In this document: positions 60,376 to 64,000 of the stretch, piece by piece
How positions within the stretch are numbered: the stretch's first letter is position 1
How the letters are laid out: each line of letters begins with the position of its first letter
Assembly (NCBI GenBank): GCA_947259765.1
Contig: CAMYNG010000001.1
Location: forward strand, 94,219-158,218
Source of the DNA: an uncultured Ectothiorhodospiraceae bacterium
Lineage (GTDB): Bacteria; Pseudomonadota; Gammaproteobacteria; CAMYNG01
DNA length: 64,000 bases
Reading direction: 5' to 3'
The notes under the pieces: model-generated
Databases searched by the model: none
What the model was told of the DNA's origin: nothing
The model's input: the letters and a program-made list of their open reading frames with translations, nothing else
Translations under genes and position numbers: made by a program

Positions 60376-60538
60376 TCGAAAACTGTCCCCTGGTTTGATT
60401 TGTTATACGAACGATGAGATCATCCTGGTTAGTATGAAACCTCTTTCTGAACAGAGTATTGCAAGCCGTCTTTCACACCGCGACGACGCCTTCTGCATGA
60501 CGATGCAGCCATCTTACACTTCCACGAGTTTGTAACCA

Positions 60539-61501
60539 ATGGTCACAACGCGTCCGGCCACCCCACTACGCGCAGCTGTGATCGGAGTGGGTTACCTGGG
60601 TAAGTTTCACGCACAAAAATATGCCGCCCTGCCCGAGGTTGACTTGGTTGGTGTTGCCGATATCAACGCCGATGCGGCGCGAGCAGTTGCCAACGATCTT
60701 GGCACCGCGTTTTTTACCGACTATGCCGATTTACTGGGAAACGTCGACGCGGTAAGCATCGTCGTCCCAACCCAGAAACATTTTGTAACTGCAAAGGATT
60801 TTCTTGAGAAGGGTGCGCACGTACTGCTGGAAAAACCGATGACCACAACGGTTGATGAGGCAAGGCAACTTAACCAACTCGCCGTAAAAAACAAACTTAT
60901 TCTACAAATCGGTCATCTTGAGCGCTTTAACCCGGCGATCCTGGCGCTTGAAAGCGAACTAAGTAAGCCATTGTTTATTGAATCTCACCGTGTCGCGCCG
61001 TTCAATCCACGCGGTGCCGATGTCAACGTTGTACTGGATCTGATGATCCATGATATCGATATTATTCTGGACATTGTCAAATCTCCGCCGCACTCCATCG
61101 ATGTTAGCGGCGTACCGGTCCTGTCCAAAGACATCGACATTGCCAATGCACGTATTCGCTTCGAGAACGGGTGTGTCGCAAACGTCACGGCAAGTCGCGC
61201 CGGTTTGAAATCTGAACGCAAGATGCGCATCTTTCAGCATGATGCCTACGTGACCGTTGACTTTCAAAACAAAAGCCTCGGCATCCACAAAAAGGGCCAA
61301 ACCGAGACGGAGGCCGGCGTTGTGGAAATTTTAAGCGACTCCAAGACTTTTGAAGCCGGTGACGCTTTAAAAGCCGAAATCGAGTCCTTTGTTGATGTCA
61401 TATTGCATAACGGAAGCCCCGTGGTGTCTGGTACAGACGGACTTCGTGCCCTCGATACTGCGATCCAAATTACACAACTATTAAATAACGATGTAAGTTG
61501 A
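60539..61501 (+). CDS. gnnA: Gfo/Idh/MocA-family dehydrogenase, probable UDP-GlcNAc 3-oxidoreductase GnnA
   Basis: NAD-dependent sugar dehydrogenase of 320 residues. The Rossmann motif is AAVIGVGYLGKFHAQKYAAL, followed by GVADINAD and the family motif VLLEKPMTTTVDEARQL with the catalytic EKP lysine. The C-terminal domain contains the histidine in LMIHDIDIILDIV. Its position just upstream of a DegT aminotransferase and lpxB matches gnnA-gnnB beside lpxB in Acidithiobacillus, where the pair makes UDP-GlcNAc3N for lipid A. The family is certain; substrate is inferred from context. Divergent from rnhB. Confidence 0.78.
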   Translation: MVTTRPATPLRAAVIGVGYLGKFHAQKYAALPEVDLVGVADINADAARAVANDLGTAFFTDYADLLGNVDAVSIVVPTQKHFVTAKDFLEKGAHVLLEKPMTTTVDEARQLNQLAVKNKLILQIGHLERFNPAILALESELSKPLFIESHRVAPFNPRGADVNVVLDLMIHDIDIILDIVKSPPHSIDVSGVPVLSKDIDIANARIRFENGCVANVTASRAGLKSERKMRIFQHDAYVTVDFQNKSLGIHKKGQTETEAGVVEILSDSKTFEAGDALKAEIESFVDVILHNGSPVVSGTDGLRALDTAIQITQLLNNDVS

Positions 61502-61564
61502 TCCACGAATTCTTAAGAGAGTGATTCAAGAGTCCCATCAGTTTTCGTCATCGAAACCGGATTT

Positions 61565-61690
61565 TGATTTCGCCTGCGGGCCGGAATGCGACCGTTGTCG
61601 GGTAAGACTCGCCGTAAATTCGTCCCTGTTGGCTTGGGGGCGCGGTCGTTACGGGTCCGCCCTTACGCAACACTTACAGGTTCCGATGCG
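61565..61690 (-). repeat. Family A related element, degenerate copy A7
   Basis: On the minus strand AACAGGGACGAATTTACGGC followed by GAGTCTT (61631-61604) matches the right core of copies A1 and A5 almost base for base. Outer arms are present only as a weak match (GGCCGGAATGCGACC near 61579 against GGCCGCATCGG near 61692). It fills the 318-base gap between the Gfo/Idh and DegT genes. A 73-codon frame at 61521-61742 (+) runs through it and is not considered a gene. Nothing else is seen in this gap. Confidence 0.6.
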
Positions 61691-61819
61691 GCCGGCGGTC
61701 GCGGCAGACGATAGTTGCATCTCTGTCTTTTTGTTCAGTTGACTAGAGACATACTGCGGCAGAAAACGCATTCGTTTCCGCCAGGGTAACTAAAAACAAG
61801 CGCGTAAGAGGACAACAAT

Positions 61820-62908
61820 ATGATTCCAATGGTCGACCTCAAGGAACAATACCATAGCCTAAAGGCCGAAATTGATACTGAAATTCAAAATGCCCTGGAC
61901 AACACACACTTTATTCTTGGGCCTAACGTAACGGCCTTTGAAGCCGAATCTGCCGCGTACCTTGGGGTGAATCATGCGGTAAGTTGCGCTTCCGGAACGG
62001 ACGCGCTTCACCTGGCTCTGCTCGCCGCGGGAATTGGTCCGGGGGATGAGGTAATCACCAGTCCATTTACTTTCATCGCGACCGCGGAAGCGATTTGCTA
62101 TACCGGGGCGACACCCATATTTGTCGATATCAAAGCGGATACTTTTAATATCGACATGGAACTTATCGAGGCGGCCATAACGCCACGTACACGCGCCGTT
62201 CTACCGGTACATATTTTTGGCCAACCTGCCGACATGCGTGCACTGGCAAGTATCGCCGAAAAACATAAGCTACTCGTAATCGAAGATTGTGCGCAGTCCT
62301 TTGGTGCTCGGATCGGCGATGAGTTCACCGGGGGAATTGGCATGGCGGGTTGTCACAGTTTTTTCCCCAGTAAGAACCTGGGGTGCTTCGGTGATGGCGG
62401 AATGATAACAACCCAGTCCGACGACATGGCGTCAAGTCTGAAAATATTGCGCAATCACGGCAGTGAGCGGCGTTATTACCATGATGTAATTGGCTACAAT
62501 AGCCGCCTGGATGAAATCCAGGCGGCTATATTGCGCGTTAAACTTAAGCGTATTGAACAGTTCAATGAAAATCGCCGCCGCGTAGCTCACCACTATAACG
62601 ACTTATTGAAAGATCTCGTGACAACACCACAAGAAGATGGCATAGGGGTGCATGTCTTTCACCAATATACAATTCTTACTGAAAAGCGTGAACTGATTAT
62701 GCAAGCACTTTCCGATGAGCAAGTTGCCAATGCAATTTACTATCCGGTTCCTTTACACCAACAAACGGTATTTCGAGATAAAACCGCCACACAAAGGCTG
62801 CCGGTAACTGAGCGGGTTTCGGAGCAATGCATGTCGTTACCGATTTATCCGGAGTTGGGCAACGAGTCCGTTGAACACATTGCGAGCATTATACGTAGCG
62901 TATTCTAG
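61820..62908 (+). CDS. gnnB: DegT/DnrJ/EryC1-family aminotransferase, probable GnnB
   Basis: PLP-dependent sugar aminotransferase of 362 residues. The chain begins MIPMVDLKEQYHSLKAEID, with SCASGTDALHLALLAAGIGP (phosphate binding), TFIATAEAI, VIEDCAQSFGARIGDE (Asp pyridine contact), the PLP lysine in SFFPSKNLGCFGDGGMI, and NSRLDEIQAAILRVKL. It belongs with WbpE- and GnnB-type enzymes that aminate a 3-keto sugar nucleotide. The upstream dehydrogenase and downstream lpxB suggest synthesis of UDP-GlcNAc3N for lipid A. AAGAGG lies upstream of ATG at normal spacing. Confidence 0.8.
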   Translation: MIPMVDLKEQYHSLKAEIDTEIQNALDNTHFILGPNVTAFEAESAAYLGVNHAVSCASGTDALHLALLAAGIGPGDEVITSPFTFIATAEAICYTGATPIFVDIKADTFNIDMELIEAAITPRTRAVLPVHIFGQPADMRALASIAEKHKLLVIEDCAQSFGARIGDEFTGGIGMAGCHSFFPSKNLGCFGDGGMITTQSDDMASSLKILRNHGSERRYYHDVIGYNSRLDEIQAAILRVKLKRIEQFNENRRRVAHHYNDLLKDLVTTPQEDGIGVHVFHQYTILTEKRELIMQALSDEQVANAIYYPVPLHQQTVFRDKTATQRLPVTERVSEQCMSLPIYPELGNESVEHIASIIRSVF

Positions 62909-62916
62909 GTCATACT

Positions 62917-64000
62917 TTGAAACGTATCATGATCATTGCGGGCGAGGCGTCCGGCGACATGCATGCCGCTCGCATGGTTCGCGCCACACTGAAAATTGAT
63001 AGTGATATCAGTTTTTTTGGTATCGGTGGAAAGGACATGCGCGCCGCAGGTGTTGAAATACTTGTCGACGCCGCAGAAATGGCCGTCGTGGGTCTGGTCG
63101 AGGTTTTGAAACACTACCCGAGACTCTCCGGTGTTTTAAAACAAATGCAGCGAATTTTACACGACGATCCACCCGATCTACTCATTTTGGTTGACTACCC
63201 CGGATTTAACCTGCGTCTTGCGCCGACAGCGAAACAGGCTGGGGTCCAGGTCTTATATTACATCAGCCCGCAGGTTTGGGCATGGAACCAGAAACGCGTC
63301 CACAAGATACGTCAATACGTAGACATGATGGCGGTAGTTTTTCAGTTCGAAGAGGATTTTTTCCGGCAACATAATGTACCGGTTAAATATGTCGGTCATC
63401 CATTGATCGACGAGTTATCAGAAGTTGACCCATCAAGCCCGGATTTCAGCAAATTTAATCTTGACGCCCATCGTCCGGTTGTCGGGCTATTTCCAGGCAG
63501 CCGCAAAAGTGAACTCAAGCGTCTACTTCCAGTAATTTTGGAGACGGCAGAACTACTTCGGCGCTACTCGCCCGAGATCCAGTTTATCTTACCGTTGGCA
63601 TCAACGCTGAACATACAAGATCTGTTTGACAACGGCGCCAGTGAGAAAAAATTGACTGATGTATCTGTAGTACAGGGAAACAGTCGGGAGATTATTCCGT
63701 TGTGTACTTCAATAATTACCGCATCGGGAACGGTGACCCTCGAAATTGCACTGCGCAAGATTCCAATGGTAATTATCTATCGCGTGGCCTTTTTTACCTA
63801 CGAAATTGTCAGGCGGCTATTAAAAATCAAGTTTATCGGACTATGCAATATAGTCGCAGGTAAAAAAATCGTTCCCGAACTTATACAACATGACGCTACC
63901 TCGGAAAAAATATTCGCAACAACCCGAAAATTACTTGAAGATAACCAGTACCGTGAGGAGATCTGCCGGGAATTGTCTACGGTCCGGCGAAATCTGCCCG
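62917..64000 (+). CDS. lpxB: Lipid-A-disaccharide synthase, partial (C-terminus outside window)
   Basis: Glycosyltransferase that joins UDP-2,3-diacylglucosamine to lipid X to make the lipid A disaccharide. The visible 361 codons read MKRIMIIAGEASGDMHAARM, FFGIGGKDMRAAGVEI, LILVDYPGFNLRLA, YYISPQVWAWNQKRV, GLFPGSRKSELKRLLPVIL and ASGTVTLEIALRKIPMVIIY, all LpxB signatures. The start is a TTG at 62917 with AGGT six bases upstream; the ATG at 62929 has no ribosome site. Only eight bases separate it from the aminotransferase stop, so the genes are one transcript. The last codons run off the window edge. Confidence 0.94.
   Translation, partial: MKRIMIIAGEASGDMHAARMVRATLKIDSDISFFGIGGKDMRAAGVEILVDAAEMAVVGLVEVLKHYPRLSGVLKQMQRILHDDPPDLLILVDYPGFNLRLAPTAKQAGVQVLYYISPQVWAWNQKRVHKIRQYVDMMAVVFQFEEDFFRQHNVPVKYVGHPLIDELSEVDPSSPDFSKFNLDAHRPVVGLFPGSRKSELKRLLPVILETAELLRRYSPEIQFILPLASTLNIQDLFDNGASEKKLTDVSVVQGNSREIIPLCTSIITASGTVTLEIALRKIPMVIIYRVAFFTYEIVRRLLKIKFIGLCNIVAGKKIVPELIQHDATSEKIFATTRKLLEDNQYREEICRELSTVRRNLP

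Noticed and set aside
61521-61742. 73-codon open frame between the Gfo/Idh and DegT genes
   Set aside because: GTG start with no proper ribosome site, no recognisable domain, and it runs through a degenerate family A repeat.
61502-61819. tRNA or small structured RNA gene in the gap
   Set aside because: No cloverleaf or conserved RNA could be drawn; the structure is explained by the degenerate family A repeat.

Overview
The window reads as core chromosome of a gammaproteobacterium outside the Enterobacterales. The evidence is the conserved gene blocks: rpoE-rseA-rseB-rseC-mucD next to lepA-lepB-rnc-era-recO-pdxJ-acpS; sdhCDAB-sdhE; recJ-prfB-lysS; ftsB-ispD-ispF-truD with surE-pcm-yqaA-nlpD-rpoS; and eno-kdsA-pyrG-tilS-accA-dnaE-rnhB. 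Base composition is moderate. The order or genus cannot be fixed from the window alone. I saw no tRNA, rRNA, CRISPR array, prophage or insertion sequence with a transposase. LAYOUT. 1-7000 (mostly minus): end of hpt, a DsrE-like protein, a MscS-family channel, a peptidoglycan-recycling group (nagZ, a YkuD-fold protein without signal peptide, a CYTH phosphatase), rlmD, a PolB-like exonuclease homologue and cysM. 7057-7410: a stand-alone HPt domain on the plus strand. 7544-18490 (minus): the envelope-stress sigma factor operon running into lepA-lepB-DUF4845-rnc-era-recO-pdxJ-acpS. 18730-26701: nadB divergent from rpoE, succinate dehydrogenase with its assembly factor, ygfZ and an HDOD protein. 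26719-37004 (minus): lysS, prfB with its programmed frameshift, recJ, an RpfE-type protein, thrC, hom and an alaC-type aminotransferase. 37139-46390: rpoS-nlpD-yqaA-pcm-surE and truD-ispF-ispD-ftsB, separated by plus-strand smr and purU. 46520-56795 (minus): eno, kdsA, pyrG, tilS, accA, dnaE. 56879-60375: a PP2C phosphatase and kinase pair, gloA, an HNH nuclease and rnhB. 60539-64000 (plus): a Gfo/Idh dehydrogenase, a DegT aminotransferase and the start of lpxB. HOW THE GENES WORK TOGETHER. Many encode envelope biogenesis and its surveillance: lipid A and KDO (lpxB, kdsA, probably gnnA/gnnB), peptidoglycan recycling and division (nagZ, YkuD protein, nlpD, ftsB), isoprenoids (ispD, ispF), secretion (lepB) and the RpoE stress circuit. 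The gnnA-gnnB-lpxB order suggests that lipid A here carries 2,3-diamino-2,3-dideoxyglucose and amide-linked acyl chains. NON-CODING STRUCTURE. The most unusual signal is a dispersed family of long palindromes (family A, about seven copies, some degenerate) between genes. They share a core, but the outer stem sequence differs from copy to copy while each stem stays perfectly or nearly self-complementary. A second family (B, four copies) is built on the words CAGAG and CTCTGTG. Both families sit at joints in otherwise conserved operons.
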